Shown here piece by piece: positions 34,974 through 43,104 of a stretch of DNA of 64,000 bases. The DNA is from Haloimpatiens lingqiaonensis (GTDB lineage: Bacteria; Bacillota; Clostridia; Clostridiales; Clostridiaceae). Location of the stretch: assembly GCF_044502415.1 (NCBI RefSeq), contig NZ_CP172402.1. One strand, written 5' to 3'. A program made the position numbers and the translations under genes. The first letter of the stretch is position 1. Every line of letters begins with the position of its first letter. The notes beneath the pieces are model-generated. The model worked only from the letters and a program-made list of their open reading frames with translations. It had not been told where the DNA came from and did no database searches.

Positions 34974-36146
34974 ATGACTACTGAAAATATGAATGATATG
35001 TCAATGAAGGAATTTATGGATCAAGTGGATGCAAGCATGAGAAAATTACACAGAGGAGAAATAGTAAAGGGAACTATAATATCTTTAAATGAAAATGAAT
35101 TAATGGTTAATATAGGATACATAACAGATGGAATAATACCTAAAAGTGAAGCATTAGAAGGTGAAGGAGAAATAAAAGATTACTTCAAAATAGGTGAAGA
35201 AATATACGCATATATTTTAGATATTAATGATGGAGAAGGAAACGTACTGCTTTCTAAAAAGAAAGCAGATAGGGTAAAAGTATGGGATGATTTAGAGAGT
35301 TTTTATAAAAATCAAGAAGTATTTGAAGTTACAGTAAATGAAATTGTTAAAGGTGGAGCTATTGCTAGAATTAAGGGATTGAGAGCATTTATACCAGCAT
35401 CACAAATTTCATTGTCATTTGTAAAGGATTTGAATGGGTTTGTAGGGAAAACACTAAATGTTAAAATAATAGAGTTTGATAGTAAAAAAGAAAAAATAGT
35501 ATTATCTGCAAAAGAAGTAGAGAAAAAAATTGCTGAGGAAAGAAAGGCACAGTTATGGAATAGTGTGCAAAAAGGTGAAATTAGAAGCGGAGTAGTTAAA
35601 AAGCTGGCTAAGTTTGGAGCCTTTGTAGATATTGGAGGATTAGAGGGACTTGTACATGTGTCTGAGTTATCTTGGGGAAGAGTTAAAGATCCATCACAGG
35701 TATTATCAGTAGGGGATAATGTAAAAGTTTATGTATTGGATGTGGATAAAGAAAAGGAGAGATTATCTTTATCTATAAAAGATATAACTAATGATCCATG
35801 GGAAGAAGTAAGCGTTAAGTTTAAAATAAACGATGTAGTAGAAGGAACTGTGGTTAAGTTAGCTAGTTTTGGAGCTTTTGTAGAAATAACTGATGGAGTA
35901 GAGGGGCTTGTTCATTTATCAGAAATATGTGAGGAAAATATAGCTAAACCTTCAGATAAATTAAAAGTAGGAGATAAAGTTAAGGTTAGAATTTTAAGTT
36001 TAAATTTAGAAGAAAAAAGAATAAGTTTGAGTATTAAAGAAGCTATAGATAAGCCTGTAGAAGACTTTTCAGCATTTTTAGATGAAGAGGAATCAGGTGT
36101 TAGTCTAGGAGAACTATTTAAAGACAAACTTAAAGATCTTATGTAG
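34974..36146 (+). CDS. Ribosomal protein S1-like protein, four S1 domains
   Basis: The 390-residue protein consists of four S1 RNA-binding repeats, beginning at about residues 24, 110, 195 and 280, with typical GxFVxI...GLVHxSEL motifs in the last two. It is the short S1 homologue of Firmicutes, thought to help bind mRNA or ribosomes. ATG 34974 follows AAGGAG by eight bases; a GTG at 34965 overlaps the site. In some clostridia the homologue is fused to IspH; here it is alone. Confidence 0.9.
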   Translation: MTTENMNDMSMKEFMDQVDASMRKLHRGEIVKGTIISLNENELMVNIGYITDGIIPKSEALEGEGEIKDYFKIGEEIYAYILDINDGEGNVLLSKKKADRVKVWDDLESFYKNQEVFEVTVNEIVKGGAIARIKGLRAFIPASQISLSFVKDLNGFVGKTLNVKIIEFDSKKEKIVLSAKEVEKKIAEERKAQLWNSVQKGEIRSGVVKKLAKFGAFVDIGGLEGLVHVSELSWGRVKDPSQVLSVGDNVKVYVLDVDKEKERLSLSIKDITNDPWEEVSVKFKINDVVEGTVVKLASFGAFVEITDGVEGLVHLSEICEENIAKPSDKLKVGDKVKVRILSLNLEEKRISLSIKEAIDKPVEDFSAFLDEEESGVSLGELFKDKLKDLM

Positions 36147-36461
36147 AAAAATTGTGACGGAAGTGGCATAGGAAAAATCTTAGAATGTAAAAAAGATAGC
36201 TAACATAATTTCAAGTTGTGAAATTATGTTAGCTATCTTTTGGACTTAACTTAAATCTTTTACTGGCGGTAGCCAGCTTTAATATATAAATAATAAATAT
36301 CAGATATAAATTAATAAGGATTTTTTTTCATTTTATTTAGAAAATCTTTAATTTATAGGCTATGTTTTAGAATAGTGTTGATAACATATCAATTTTTAAG
36401 AGAAGTCATTTTGATTTCCTTTAATTTGTATTTTGAGAAATTATTAACACATTTAAAATTC
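36147..36461. repeat. Gene-free stretch with shared hairpin cassette
   Basis: GATAGCTAACATAATTTCA and its complement form a hairpin at 36194-36241, probably the terminator of the S1 gene. The same hairpin is at 17186-17227. ATCTTTTACTGGCGGTAGCCAG (36257-36278) belongs to the module seen at 16890, 17147, 38000 and 38224. No gene is present. Confidence 0.6.
36194..36243 (+). terminator. Terminator hairpin of the S1-like gene
   Basis: About 20 bp of perfect stem, AGCTAACATAATTTCA...TGAAATTATGTTAGCT, then ATCTTTTGG. It is a dispersed cassette. Confidence 0.65.
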
Positions 36462-36731
36462 CTATTTGCTTAAAGAATCAATATATTCTTTCGCTTCTTT
36501 CAATCCAAATCCAGTAGCAATTCTATATTTTTTTATTGCTTCAACTTTTTTTCCTTCTAAAATAAGGCTCTTTAATTCATCCGTTATTGTATCAGGTACT
36601 CCAACTTGTTCAGCAATCTTATTTAAATTTATATTTATGCGTGTTATATCACTTCGCATCTGGCTAATACTACTTACTATCCATAGTAATAACCCTGCTA
36701 CTACAATGTAAAAAATAGTTAAGTAATCCAT
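36462..36731 (-). CDS. Membrane-anchored L7/L12 C-terminal-domain protein
   Basis: The 89-residue protein starts with one membrane helix (LTIFYIVVAGLLLWIVSSI), then a short helical segment, and ends with a domain matching the C-terminal domain of ribosomal protein L7/L12 (EGKKVEAIKKYRIATGFGLKEAKEYID). AAAGGAG precedes ATG at 36731. L12-like domains outside ribosomes occur in many Firmicutes; their role is not known. Confidence 0.8.
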   Translation of the reverse strand: MDYLTIFYIVVAGLLLWIVSSISQMRSDITRININLNKIAEQVGVPDTITDELKSLILEGKKVEAIKKYRIATGFGLKEAKEYIDSLSK

Positions 36732-37332
36732 AATTAAACTCCTTTCAAGTTTATATAATTCTACAAACAAGTATTATATTACAGTTCGCTCATGTTCTAA
36801 TTATAACATTACGTTCTATATAATCAAATAAATATAGGTTCTCTTTCTTTAAAATCAGTTATTTTTGTATAAGCATAGGCTACATTACATTGAACCATGA
36901 AGTTTTTGATTGTCACTACTTACTTATCATTTTCAAATAACTGTAGCCATTTGAACCAGTACATATAATTACTGATGTATTTAGTTGCAACACCATTAAA
37001 CCTATTTATCCACTTTTTTAACTTGCTTACCTCTTTTACGAGATTTCCTTATCATTTTAGAAGGTTTTTTACCTTTATATTTTCCGTTTCTTGACACAGT
37101 TTCAGCATTACAATGTTAGTTTTAGTATTTAAGTTGGCTAATGCAAATAAAAGATTCATGAAAAACAAAATAGAGAATTCAACTTTAAGTATAGGGTAAA
37201 TAACAAAACTGCAAACAATTTTATTAAAATCATTTCTAAAAGTATGATATAATTGAAAAATAAGTTAATTTGTAATAGTAAAAAAGTGCAAATTAAAGAT
37301 TAACAGAAATTTTATTTTTTGTGAGGTAAATT
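36732..37332. other. Gene-poor stretch with a transposase remnant
   Basis: Apart from the IS1595-type remnant (36920-37115) there is only AT-rich sequence and the leader of the acetyltransferase gene. Confidence 0.6.
36920..37115 (-). pseudogene. Remnant of an IS1595-family transposase
   Basis: On the minus strand AETVSRNGKYKGKKPSKMIR and KSRKRGKQVKK lead directly into WINRFNGVATKYISNYMYWF and a stop. The first part is from the middle of IS1595-type transposases and the second from their extreme C-terminus. The catalytic segment between is deleted, and no 5' part remains. Confidence 0.7.
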
Positions 37333-37857
37333 ATGACTATACATTTTAGTAATATAACTCCCGATAACTGGCGTACTTTTAAGGCACTGAAGGTTAAAGA
37401 AGAACAGAAAGAATTTGTTGCTTCCAATGAGACAATGCTTGCAAGGGCATTTGCATTTAGAGATTATAATAGTCGTGTATATGCGATTTATAACGGCGAG
37501 TTACCAATAGGAATGTTAATGCAACAGGATTTAGCCGATGATAGACGAGTGTGTGTGTTAGACCAGTTCATGATTGCAGAACAATATCAAGGAAAGGGTT
37601 ATGGAAAGTTTGCTATGCAACTCTGGCTCTCCATGATAAAGAATGAAGATAAATATGATTCGATAATTCTTTGCTATATAAAAGGTGATGAAGTCGCACG
37701 CAATTTATACCTTAACATGGGGTTCCATCATACTGGTGAAGTTGATGAAAATGAAATAGTTACGGAGTCACAATCTATAGCTATGTCAACACCAGCATTT
37801 TCCGAGGTTGATGAACATGAAATAGTTATGGTGTATAATCTTAAGGATAACGCATGA
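37333..37857 (+). CDS. GNAT acetyltransferase (BltD/spermidine acetyltransferase-like)
   Basis: The 174-residue protein has the GNAT acetyl-CoA loop QYQGKGYGKFAM and the final strand YLNMGFHHTGEVDENEIV. Family members acetylate polyamines or similar amines. Near the C-terminus a segment of about 22 residues seems inserted: GEVDENEIV is followed by TESQSIAMSTPAF and then a near repeat, SEVDEHEIVMVYNL. The extra segment contains ACGGAGTCACAAT, which recurs in a repeat at 37893. Codon use is less AT-biased than in neighbours, suggesting transfer. Confidence 0.8.
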   Translation: MTIHFSNITPDNWRTFKALKVKEEQKEFVASNETMLARAFAFRDYNSRVYAIYNGELPIGMLMQQDLADDRRVCVLDQFMIAEQYQGKGYGKFAMQLWLSMIKNEDKYDSIILCYIKGDEVARNLYLNMGFHHTGEVDENEIVTESQSIAMSTPAFSEVDEHEIVMVYNLKDNA

Positions 37858-37892
37858 TATGTTTTTTGTTGTTTCGACTTTTAAGAAAATTG

Positions 37893-38313
37893 TGACGGAG
37901 TCACAATTTTCAGTGGGCTAGTGTGCCAGTGTGCTAGAGGGCTAGTGAAGGATAATTTTTCTTCATTGCATTACGAAAAATTTTAGACTTAACTTAAATC
38001 TTTTATTGGCGGTAGCCAGGTTAAATATCAGATATCAAATATCAATTAATGTGGATTTTCTTCATTTTATTTAGGAAATCTTTAATTTATAAGAAAGAGA
38101 TCATAATATTTTTTTAGGCGGAGCCGCTCGTTTAGTCACCAATCCATAATCCCTCGATTCCAAATGTATTAAAGGATAAAACCCTTAGGAAATTTCAACA
38201 TTATTTGATATTTCTATATTTTCGCTGGCTACCGCCAATAAAAGATTTTCAGTAACATAGTGGATGAAAATCCTCCTTTACTAGCCCTCTAGCCCACTGG
38301 CACACTAGCCCAC
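37893..38313. repeat. Second composite palindrome, about 420 bp
   Basis: The left arm reads GTGACGGAGTCAC, AGTGGGCTAGTGTGCCAGTG (37912), GAAGGATAATTTTTCTTCAT and TCTTTTATTGGCGGTAGCCAG (37997). The right arm has the complements in reverse order: CTGGCTACCGCCAATAAAAG (38223), GTGGATGAAAATCCTCCTTT and CTAGCCCACTGGCACACTAG (38288). The middle holds GATATCAAATATC strings and an AGGCGGAGCC module (38117). No gene is present. Confidence 0.7.
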
Positions 38314-38383
38314 TAATTTATGCTTAGTGTGGGGTATAAAATGAAAGTACTGGGAAACCATAATACTGAGGTGATAAAGTAGT

Positions 38384-38524
38384 ATGGAAAATAAGATTAA
38401 GAAAACTAAAAATAATAAAAAAGAAGATGGGAATTTTAAGAAGAAAAATATAAAGCATGGACATGAAGAAAGTGCTAGAGCTGTATTTGGCATGGAAAAT
38501 CAAATTAAACCATTAGATGACTAA
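38384..38524 (+). CDS. Tiny Lys-rich protein, 46 aa
   Basis: GAGGTG precedes ATG by 10 bases. The product is very basic at the start (MENKIKKTKNNKKEDG), then NIKHGHEESARAVFGMENQI. It may belong to a small clostridial family (CPC_1213-like), but I am not sure of that. The next gene starts 18 bases later with its own binding site. No function is known. Confidence 0.6.
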   Translation: MENKIKKTKNNKKEDGNFKKKNIKHGHEESARAVFGMENQIKPLDD

Positions 38525-38542
38525 AAGAAAGGAAGAAAAAAT

Positions 38543-38674
38543 ATGGCAAAGAAAATGTATGAAACGCATAAAAAGGGCAATAAAAAGGATGGATGTAAGC
38601 CAGAAGAAAGAGCAAAGGGAAATAAAAAAACAAAGGAAAGATATGAAAATTTTAATGGTGAACCAATAGAGTAA
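38543..38674 (+). CDS. Tiny Lys-rich protein, 43 aa
   Basis: GGAAG precedes ATG. The protein (MAKKMYETHKKGNKKDG and on) is hydrophilic and Lys/Glu-rich with one Cys and the ending NFNGEPIE. It forms a pair with the gene before it. I do not recognise the family; a spore core or DNA-associated role is only a possibility. Confidence 0.55.
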   Translation: MAKKMYETHKKGNKKDGCKPEERAKGNKKTKERYENFNGEPIE

Positions 38675-38763
38675 GATAGATAAACATGCAAATATTAAAA
38701 TTGTTTTATGAAAATTTACAATCCTTTTGGTATAAAATATAGCCTTAAGGATTATAAAGTAAG

Positions 38764-38844
38764 ATTTACCCCAGTACATAATTTGAGCTATAAAATCATC
38801 AGTGTTTATACAAGTGATGGCTTCCATTGAAAACTGGGGTAAAT
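38764..38844. other. 81-base segment closed by a perfect 12-bp stem
   Basis: ATTTACCCCAGT (38764-38775) faces ACTGGGGTAAAT (38833-38844). Inside is a small hairpin (ATCAGTG...). The shape is like a riboswitch P1 enclosure or a very short MITE. I could not match it to any known RNA class. It lies between two convergent genes, so a regulatory RNA for either is not obvious. Confidence 0.4.
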
Positions 38845-38881
38845 AGGTTTAAAAGTTAGTATTAAAATAGTTCATTAAGGG

Positions 38882-39460
38882 TTATATTGTGCTTATGTTT
38901 TTTAAAAGCATAAAGTCTTCAGGTATTCTTTGATACATTGGAAAATCAGCATATCTTGTAAAATTCTCTTCAGAATGTGAATCTTCTGTAGAGCTTCTTT
39001 TCTTTTCACAGCAATTTAAATATAGTATATAGTTATATTTTATACTATGCTTTATTTCATCAGTTATTATTTCAAATAGCATATCTCTTGAACATCTAGA
39101 AGGTAAACCTATTTTTATTTCTCGATATTTTTCTACAGCACTTAGTTCACCAAATAATGCTTTTTTAATTCCTTCTATATAGGATTTTGGCTTTTTAAAT
39201 TTAGTATCTTCACTTGCAGGAATATTCATCCCAGTTATTCCTATATATATTTCTCTAAACATTTTGTTGTGTTTTAGCTCATCATTTCTTATTGATTCTA
39301 TTATTTCTTTTTCTTCTTTTGTTGGTGCTTTTTTAATTAAGTACTCGTAGAATTCAGCATCTTCCTTTTCATCTTGAACAGCCTGCTTTATTAGTTCTAA
39401 AGAAGTATTAAGGAGAGACATGTCATACATCATTCCACCGTAACAAGGATTAACATACAT
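38882..39460 (-). CDS. Ferritin-like protein with two ExxH-type metal motifs
   Basis: The 192-residue protein has the paired helix motifs of a ferritin-like di-metal fold: EKEDAEFYEYL with NDELKHNKMF, then FGELSAVEKYREI with TDEIKHSIKY. The start has a Cys/Gly/Tyr-rich MYVNPCYGGMMYD. It may bind iron or manganese; some relatives are spore coat proteins. GGAGG precedes ATG. Two other ferritin-like genes lie in this window (34174 and 50674), and this one keeps its ligands. Confidence 0.75.
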   Translation of the reverse strand: MYVNPCYGGMMYDMSLLNTSLELIKQAVQDEKEDAEFYEYLIKKAPTKEEKEIIESIRNDELKHNKMFREIYIGITGMNIPASEDTKFKKPKSYIEGIKKALFGELSAVEKYREIKIGLPSRCSRDMLFEIITDEIKHSIKYNYILYLNCCEKKRSSTEDSHSEENFTRYADFPMYQRIPEDFMLLKNISTI

Positions 39461-39682
39461 TAAACTATAAACCTCCTATAAATATTTACTTACTAGATAG
39501 TATATTAAACATTGTATAATAAGGTTCTTAAAATAGATGTTTAAATACTTTTAATATAAAAATTAAATTTTAATTAAATATTACACTCAAATGTCAAAAT
39601 AGTGTGAAAATATGGTATAATATTATATAGTGATATTAAGCATATTAAATTAGGGTTTATTTTTTAGTGGGGTGAAGAATAT

Positions 39683-40441
39683 ATGAGAGGAGCTATAATT
39701 TATTTTTCAGGTACAGGAAACACTAGGTATGTTTCAGAAATGTTTAAAAAGGAATTTTATAAGAATAATATAGAATGTGAATTAATAGATATAGTTAAAT
39801 GCAATAAAGTGAATTTAGATTATGAATTTTATATTTTTGGTTCACCTATATATGCGGAAATGTTTCCTGATTATTATATGCATTGGGTAAAGGTAAATAT
39901 TAAAAATGGAAATGGTAAGAAGGCTATAATATTTTCAACTCAAGCTTCAAATAGTGGCACAGGTATGGAAAGACTTAGAAGAATGTTAGAAAAAAAAGGA
40001 TTTAAAGTAGCCATTCAGAAATCTATACCAATGCCAAATAATTATTATGTAGTAGCTTTTAATAAAAACAGTAAAGAGGAAAAATTTAATATTTGTAAAG
40101 AAGCTGCAAAAAAGGTTTCTAATATAGTTAAAGATTTTTTATTAGGAGAAGAATATATAGAGGAGGTATCTAACATTAGATTGGGTATAGGTACCATAGT
40201 ATATAATTTTTTTAATAAATATAGTAAAAATTGGGCTAAGAAAAAACTAAGTATTGACTATGATAAATGTATTAAATGTAAAAAATGTTCAGAGAATTGT
40301 CCTACTAATAATATAAATATTGCCGAAAATATAACATTTAATTCTAGGTGCATATCATGTCAAAGATGTATACATATATGCCCGAAGAATGCATTTTTAT
40401 ATAAAGGTAAGGGTTTTGAGCAATATAAATTAGAAAAATAA
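39683..40441 (+). CDS. Flavodoxin/ferredoxin fusion (EFR1 family)
   Basis: The 252-residue protein has an N-terminal flavodoxin-like domain with the FMN phosphate loop SGTGNTRY, and two 4Fe-4S clusters at the C-terminus (CIKCKKCSENCP and CISCQRCIHICP). It should pass electrons between iron-sulfur centres and flavin in the cytoplasm. GGGGTG precedes ATG, and TATAAT at 39615 is a likely -10. It is 15 bases from the next flavoprotein gene. Confidence 0.88.
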   Translation: MRGAIIYFSGTGNTRYVSEMFKKEFYKNNIECELIDIVKCNKVNLDYEFYIFGSPIYAEMFPDYYMHWVKVNIKNGNGKKAIIFSTQASNSGTGMERLRRMLEKKGFKVAIQKSIPMPNNYYVVAFNKNSKEEKFNICKEAAKKVSNIVKDFLLGEEYIEEVSNIRLGIGTIVYNFFNKYSKNWAKKKLSIDYDKCIKCKKCSENCPTNNINIAENITFNSRCISCQRCIHICPKNAFLYKGKGFEQYKLEK

Positions 40442-40456
40442 TAGGAGGGTTGTTTT

Positions 40457-41320
40457 ATGCAAAGAACTATGATAATTTATGAGGGATTAGAAGAAACTAC
40501 AGAGAAAATTGTTAAAAAGATGGCACTAGTGCTTGGACCTGCAAAATATTGTACTACAGAAGGATTTAAAGAAGATTACAAGAATTACGATTTATTTGTA
40601 ATTGCAGCTCCAGTATCTGGAGAAAAATTAGATGATAAGATTTTAAAATTTGTAATGGAAAATGCAACATGGCTTATTAATAAGGAAATAGGATTAATAT
40701 GTACAGGAGCTGAAAAGGATCAAGGAATAAAGGCATTAAAGAAACTTCAATCCATATTGGGTATTGCAGTAGTACATTGTAAAACTATAAAATGTGATAA
40801 ATGTATAGAAGAAATAGTTCAATTTTCCTTAGAACTTAAGAGAATAAGAGAAAGCTTTTTGAAGAGTATGCCAAAGGAAGATTTGAAGAAAAGAATAGAT
40901 TATTTTATAAATTCTCATAAAATTTGTGATTTGGCTACTGGATATAATAATTGGATTAGATGTACTCCCATGGAATATATATATAAGGATGGATGCATAT
41001 ATATATTATCAGAGGGTGGTAAAAAATTTGCAAACATAATATTAAATAATAGGGTTAGTATAAGTATATATGAAGAATTAAACAATGATAGTGATTGGGA
41101 AGGTATGCAAATAAGAGGAAAAGCTGAAATATTAGAATTAGATACGGAAGAATATAAGGAAGTACTAAAACTAAAGGATATAGATGAAGCTAAGTTAAAT
41201 TCAATGCCTGGAATATTAAATTGCATAAAAATTAATTTTGATAAAATTGAATATTTGAGCTCTAAGTTTAAAGCATTAGGATATAGCTCAAAACAAATAT
41301 ACTATTATAAGCCATTCTAA
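40457..41320 (+). CDS. Flavodoxin-like plus pyridoxamine-oxidase-like protein
   Basis: The 287-residue protein has an N-terminal flavodoxin-type alpha/beta half (1-130) and a C-terminal FMN-binding split-barrel half (about 150-280; CDLATGYNNWIRCTPMEYIY). The N-terminal half lacks a clear TGNT loop. It is probably an FMN reductase or a partner of the upstream redox protein, with which it is co-transcribed. AGGAGGG precedes ATG. Confidence 0.75.
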   Translation: MQRTMIIYEGLEETTEKIVKKMALVLGPAKYCTTEGFKEDYKNYDLFVIAAPVSGEKLDDKILKFVMENATWLINKEIGLICTGAEKDQGIKALKKLQSILGIAVVHCKTIKCDKCIEEIVQFSLELKRIRESFLKSMPKEDLKKRIDYFINSHKICDLATGYNNWIRCTPMEYIYKDGCIYILSEGGKKFANIILNNRVSISIYEELNNDSDWEGMQIRGKAEILELDTEEYKEVLKLKDIDEAKLNSMPGILNCIKINFDKIEYLSSKFKALGYSSKQIYYYKPF

Positions 41321-41407
41321 TAATATAGCAGAGTTTTTTAGTATAAACCTATAATGAAAATTAATTTAGATTTTTAAATAATATTTATTTAATTTTATAA
41401 AATATAC

Positions 41408-41437
41408 TTGATTTTTATATAGTTACTGTGGTAGAAT
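41408..41437 (+). promoter_or_regulatory. Promoter of the pyr operon
   Basis: TTGATT and TAGAAT are separated by 18 bases, with TGTGG before the -10. The attenuator begins about 30 bases downstream. Confidence 0.65.
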
Positions 41438-41465
41438 ACAGAAAGAAAAAATAATATAGCCTTTA

Positions 41466-41606
41466 AGAACAATCCAGAGAGATTGGGAAGGAAAAAGGGT
41501 ACAAATATGCTTACGAGATAAGTATGTGTACTGTTTGTAGCTATAGGTAAAATTAACTAACTTTGCGTATTCTATGCCTTCCCATTAGGGAAGGCATTTT
41601 TAATAC
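41466..41606 (+). promoter_or_regulatory. PyrR-type attenuator of the pyr operon
   Basis: A PyrR-binding loop (CAATCCAGAGAGATTG, 41470-41485) opens the leader. TGGGAAGG (41484-41491) overlaps its 3' side and can pair with CCTTCCCA (41577-41584). That octamer is also the left arm of the terminator TGCCTTCCC/GGGAAGGCA plus T-run (41575-41601). When UMP-bound PyrR holds the first loop, the antiterminator cannot form and transcription stops. PyrR is not encoded in this window. Confidence 0.9.
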
Positions 41607-41612
41607 CTTTAA

Positions 41613-41634
41613 GACTAGTCCAGAGAGACTAAAA
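41613..41634 (+). promoter_or_regulatory. Second PyrR-binding loop next to the pyrB ribosome binding site
   Basis: TAGTCCAGAGAGACTA repeats the PyrR loop and is followed at once by AAAAAGGAGG, the ribosome binding site of pyrB. No terminator follows. A translational block by PyrR is inferred from position. Confidence 0.75.
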
Positions 41635-41648
41635 AGGAGGAAGTATAT

Positions 41649-42575
41649 ATGTTAAAAGGAAGAAATTTAATTGACCCAATGGATTTTACTACAGAGGAAT
41701 TAGATGAAATTTTTGAAAGAGCAGAGGATATAATCGCAAATCCAAAAGATTATATGCACATATGCGATGGGAAATTATTAGGTACTCTTTTCTTTGAACC
41801 AAGTACAAGAACAAGATTAAGTTTTGAAGCAGCTATGCTTAGACTTGGAGGAAGTGTTTTAGGATTTTCAGAGGCTGGTTCTAGCTCTACAGCTAAAGGG
41901 GAAAGCGTAATGGATACTGTAAAAACTGTAAGCTGTTATGCAGATGTAATAGCTATGAGACATCCTAAAGAGGGAGCGCCAGTAGTAGGTGCTATGGGAG
42001 CAGATGTACCTATAATAAATGCCGGAGATGGAGGACATCAACATCCAACTCAAACATTAACAGATCTACTAACCATAAGGTGTATAAAAGGAAACCTATC
42101 TAATTTAACAATAGGTCTTTGTGGAGATTTAAAGTTCGGTAGAACAGTACACTCACTAATAAAGGCCATGTCTAGATACAAAAATAACAAATTCGTATTG
42201 ATATCTCCAAATGAATTAAGAATTCCAGATTACATAAGAACAGAAATATTAGAAAAAAACAATATAGAATTTGTAGAAGTTGAGAAACTAGAGGATGTCA
42301 TAGGGAAATTAGACATACTATATATGACAAGAGTTCAAAAGGAAAGATTTTTCAACGAAGCAGATTATATAAGACTTAAAGACAGCTATATATTAGATAA
42401 TGAAAAAATGTCTAATGCTAAAAAAGATATGATAGTATTGCACCCACTACCTAGGGTAAATGAAATAGCATATGAGGTGGACAGTGACCCTAGAGCATGT
42501 TATTTTAAACAAGCAAAGTATGGAATGTACGTTAGAATGGCTTTAATAACAAAACTTTTGGGGGTGGACAAATAA
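41649..42575 (+). CDS. pyrB: Aspartate carbamoyltransferase, catalytic chain
   Basis: The 308-residue chain has the carbamoyl phosphate loop FFEPSTRTRLSFE, the GESVMDT loop, HPTQTLTDL and HPLPRVNEI. It makes carbamoyl aspartate, the first step of pyrimidine synthesis after carbamoyl phosphate. Its stop overlaps the ATG of pyrI, so the two chains are made together. AGGAGG precedes ATG. Confidence 0.97.
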   Translation: MLKGRNLIDPMDFTTEELDEIFERAEDIIANPKDYMHICDGKLLGTLFFEPSTRTRLSFEAAMLRLGGSVLGFSEAGSSSTAKGESVMDTVKTVSCYADVIAMRHPKEGAPVVGAMGADVPIINAGDGGHQHPTQTLTDLLTIRCIKGNLSNLTIGLCGDLKFGRTVHSLIKAMSRYKNNKFVLISPNELRIPDYIRTEILEKNNIEFVEVEKLEDVIGKLDILYMTRVQKERFFNEADYIRLKDSYILDNEKMSNAKKDMIVLHPLPRVNEIAYEVDSDPRACYFKQAKYGMYVRMALITKLLGVDK

Positions 42576-43006
42576 TGTTAAAAGTAGATAGCGTTAAAAA
42601 AGGAATTGTAATTGACCATATTAAAGCAGGAATGGGAATGAAGATATTTAACTTTCTTGGTCTTGATAAAATAGATGGCTCTGTAGCGTTAATAATGAAT
42701 GCTTGTAGTGAAAAAATGGGTAAAAAAGATATTATTAAGATAGATAATGTAACTAATATGGATCTTACCATGATAGGAATAATGGATCCTAATGCTACTG
42801 TAAATATAATAGAAAATGAGCAAATAAAAGAAAAAATAGCATTGAAATTGCCAGATAGAGTAGAGGATTTAATAAAGTGTAAAAATCCAAGATGCATAAC
42901 TTCAATAGAAAAATATATACCACACGTGTTCTACCTAGTAGATAGAGAAAAAGGCCAATACAGATGTAAGTACTGTGATGAGGCACATAATTTAGAAAGA
43001 GAATAA
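42575..43006 (+). CDS. pyrI: Aspartate carbamoyltransferase, regulatory chain
   Basis: A 143-residue PyrI with an N-terminal allosteric domain (nucleotide binding) and a C-terminal zinc domain whose four cysteines are visible (CKNPRC and CKYC). It gives end-product control to the PyrB/PyrI holoenzyme. A regulatory chain is unusual for Firmicutes but common in clostridia. It starts in the pyrB stop (TAATG). Confidence 0.95.
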   Translation: MLKVDSVKKGIVIDHIKAGMGMKIFNFLGLDKIDGSVALIMNACSEKMGKKDIIKIDNVTNMDLTMIGIMDPNATVNIIENEQIKEKIALKLPDRVEDLIKCKNPRCITSIEKYIPHVFYLVDREKGQYRCKYCDEAHNLERE

Positions 43007-43013
43007 AATAATA

Positions 43014-43082
43014 TCCCCAGTAACCAATGGTTAATCTTCAAATTGAAATAAAAATTGGAGATTATGGATTGGGGACTGGGGA
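43014..43082. repeat. Large hairpin between pyrI and pyrC
   Basis: TCCCCAGT (43014) faces ACTGGGGA (43075), with CCAAT/ATTGG and AATCTTCAAATT/AATTGGAGATT inside. No T-run follows, so it should not end transcription; it may affect mRNA processing. The purine-rich arm resembles those at 34141 and 8205. Confidence 0.6.
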
Positions 43083-43104
43083 ATAAATTAAAGGGGGTTT
43101 TTAT

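Noticed and set aside
38513..38827. Minus-strand reading frame beginning MEAITCINTDDFIAQ
   Set aside because: It overlaps a well-supported tiny gene on the other strand, has no ribosome binding site, and turns into low-complexity hydrophobic sequence.
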